Shown here one piece after another: positions 5,132-6,412 of a stretch of DNA of 6,412 bases (position 1 is the stretch's first letter; the number at the start of each line of letters is the position of its first letter). The translations under genes were made by a program, and so were the position numbers. The stretch covers positions 1 through 6,412 of the forward strand of contig JASLZO010000068.1 of the NCBI GenBank assembly GCA_030754805.1, read 5' to 3'. The notes under the pieces were generated by a model that saw nothing but the letters and a program-made list of their open reading frames with translations, searched no databases and was not told the DNA's origin. This DNA is from Dehalococcoidia bacterium. GTDB taxonomy: Bacteria > Chloroflexota > Dehalococcoidia > UBA6926.

Positions 5132-6412
5132 TCAGTTGCTCGGAAAACCTCCATCGAAGAGTTGCCCGGCATCGAGAGAGCCCGAGTTTCCGATCGTCGC
5201 ACCTTGGCTTGCGTTGAAGCCCACGGTTACGGATCCGTTTCCGGAGATCGACTGGCCCCAATCGATTCCGCTCAAACGGTACTCGTAGAAGCCGTTCCCG
5301 AGGTTGACGGTCTCGACGGCCACACCCCAGGGATCTCCCGTGATGCGGTGAGAGCTGATGAATCGGAACGACCAGGAGTCCAGGTAGGCGCCGGTTTCGT
5401 TCTGGACGACCAACTCGGCGGTGAAGCCACCCCACCAACGCTCACCCCTGACTTCGACCGAAAGACCCGTCAGCGCGGGCGCGGTGGGGTCCGGATCGCT
5501 CGCGACGTCCGGTGTACTCGGCTGGTCCGCGGGCGATTCAGCCGGCGTGTCCGTGGCCGGAGGCGTGATCGGCGTGGGAACAGACTCGAGATTCTGTCCC
5601 ACGGGGTTGCCGAGCGAGACCATGCTCTGGAAGTACTCGATGACACCGGAGTCCGAGACATCCAGGGCATCCCACTGCGGCCAGTCGAAAGTGTCGTTCA
5701 TGAAGGGCTGCATCTGATCCCAACTGAGCACCGTGAGGTGGTTCACGTCGTGATTGATCGCAACGCCTTCGATCGACCGGAAACCGTGGGTTCTTCCGTG
5801 CATCCAGCCACCGTAGTGGGGCTCCATCTTGAGGGTGTTGATGAACGTGTCCTCAATGCCGTACTGCTCGAGATAGTCCGCATATCCTGCCCAGCCGTAC
5901 TGACGGACCATGTCCATCACCGCGGCCTTCATCTCGGCCGGATCAGCGACGGTTCGAGCGGTTCGCTGGATATCGGCCAGGATCTGCGGATCGTAGGCCT
6001 CATCCGTAATCCAGCCGACCTTGGCACCCTGCATGGCATACCAGAGTCCGACGCCTTGGAGATCATTTCCCCAGGCCTGGCTGTTGTTGGTCAGCGATTC
6101 GGCAAAGGCCCACTCGCCGACCTCTTCAATCGTTACAGCCGAGAGTCCGAGGAACGCGCGCAGGTTGTTGTAGGCCGCGTGCGCCTCGGTGGTGATGGCC
6201 GTTCGACCGCCCACCAGTTCATCATGCTCGGAATTGTGATTCGAGCCGTGGAAGGTTCCCCAACTGGTGATATCGACATAGTCACCCGAGGATTCCGGCG
6301 GGGACATGTGCTCATGCGATCCGTCGTCGTGGCCTTCGTGGTCTTCCATCGGAGGCATCACCGGTTCAGCCGGAGAAGTGGCATCCTCGACCTGGCCGAT
6401 TACACCATCACC
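5132..6412 (-). CDS. CBM2 carbohydrate-binding protein with uncharacterised Trp/His-rich domain (5' end outside window)
   Basis: The frame stays open to the window edge, so 426 residues are visible and the N-terminus is probably missing. GTG 6361 and ATG 6358 lie inside low-complexity linker and are unlikely starts. Visible residues about 24-36 are an acidic/His stretch (EDHEGHDDGSHEH). Residues about 48-270 form a conserved-looking domain I cannot name, with TSWGTFHGSNHNSEHDELVG, then TFINTLKMEPHYGGWMHGRT, then INHDVNHLTVLSWDQMQPF. A Pro/Thr/Asp-rich linker follows (about 278-313). The C-terminal 105 residues are CBM2-like: RWWGGFTAELVVQN, a W in YLDSWSF, ITGDPWGV, GIDWGQSISGNGSVTVGF. CBM2 modules bind cellulose or chitin through exposed Trp. 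The usual terminal Cys pair of CBM2 is absent; in fact no Cys occurs anywhere in the visible part. No glycosidase motif is seen. It is likely secreted, with any signal peptide outside the window. Confidence 0.82.
   Translation of the reverse strand, partial: GDGVIGQVEDATSPAEPVMPPMEDHEGHDDGSHEHMSPPESSGDYVDITSWGTFHGSNHNSEHDELVGGRTAITTEAHAAYNNLRAFLGLSAVTIEEVGEWAFAESLTNNSQAWGNDLQGVGLWYAMQGAKVGWITDEAYDPQILADIQRTARTVADPAEMKAAVMDMVRQYGWAGYADYLEQYGIEDTFINTLKMEPHYGGWMHGRTHGFRSIEGVAINHDVNHLTVLSWDQMQPFMNDTFDWPQWDALDVSDSGVIEYFQSMVSLGNPVGQNLESVPTPITPPATDTPAESPADQPSTPDVASDPDPTAPALTGLSVEVRGERWWGGFTAELVVQNETGAYLDSWSFRFISSHRITGDPWGVAVETVNLGNGFYEYRLSGIDWGQSISGNGSVTVGFNASQGATIGNSGSLDAGQLFDGGFPSN

Noticed and set aside
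4776..5438. 220-codon open frame on the - strand
   Set aside because: It overlaps both the MAPEG remnant and the CBM2 gene in another frame, is extremely Arg-rich, and runs through the strong hairpin.
1..6412. CRISPR array, tRNA, rRNA or transposase genes
   Set aside because: No regularly spaced direct repeats, no cloverleaf with a TTCRANNC arm, no rRNA-like conserved stretches and no transposase motif were seen on either strand.

Overview
The window is high-GC bacterial DNA, near 60% by eye. It carries two genes on the + strand at the left, then a lipoprotein gene and three larger reading frames on the - strand. The organism looks like a Gram-negative, environmental bacterium with a large genome: there are two lipoprotein-type signal peptides, a Sel1-repeat protein, a secreted sulfatase-fold hydrolase, a cellulose-binding module, and an exported haloperoxidase-like enzyme with a C-terminal membrane tail resembling exosortase-type sorting signals. 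A myxobacterial or other deltaproteobacteria-like lineage would fit, but nothing here fixes the taxonomy. No rRNA, tRNA, CRISPR array or transposase gene is visible.

Layout. Positions 2-241 (+) are the C-terminal end of a Sel1-repeat protein. A hairpin that may end its transcript follows, and then about 300 bases without a convincing gene. Positions 548-1855 (+) encode an alkaline-phosphatase-superfamily ('sulfatase' fold) lipoprotein whose nucleophile position is Thr rather than the Cys/Ser of formylglycine sulfatases. A long hairpin follows its stop codon. A small lipoprotein of unknown function runs toward it (1978-2343, -). Positions 2344-2604 are non-coding and hold a short tandem repeat and a 17-bp imperfect inverted repeat. 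Positions 2605-4656 (-) encode a complete vanadium-dependent haloperoxidase-like protein with every vanadate-site residue in place. Positions 4724-5059 (-) are a MAPEG-family membrane protein lacking its first helix, probably a pseudogene. A very strong hairpin separates it from a large - strand frame (5132-6412, open at the window edge). That frame contains a Trp- and His-rich domain I cannot name, a Pro/Thr linker and a C-terminal CBM2-type module.

How the genes relate. They do not form an obvious pathway. The common theme is cell-envelope or exported proteins: two lipoproteins, one exported oxidoreductase-like enzyme, one membrane-protein remnant and one cellulose-binding protein. Each - strand gene seems to be its own transcription unit. 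A hairpin lies between the CBM2 gene and the MAPEG remnant, and a good sigma70-type promoter with a perfect dyad between its -35 and -10 lies just upstream of the haloperoxidase-like gene. I see no convincing new multi-gene system. The items most worth following are the uncharacterised domain joined to CBM2, the dyad in the haloperoxidase promoter, the Thr-type sulfatase-fold lipoprotein, and the hairpin beside the truncated MAPEG gene.
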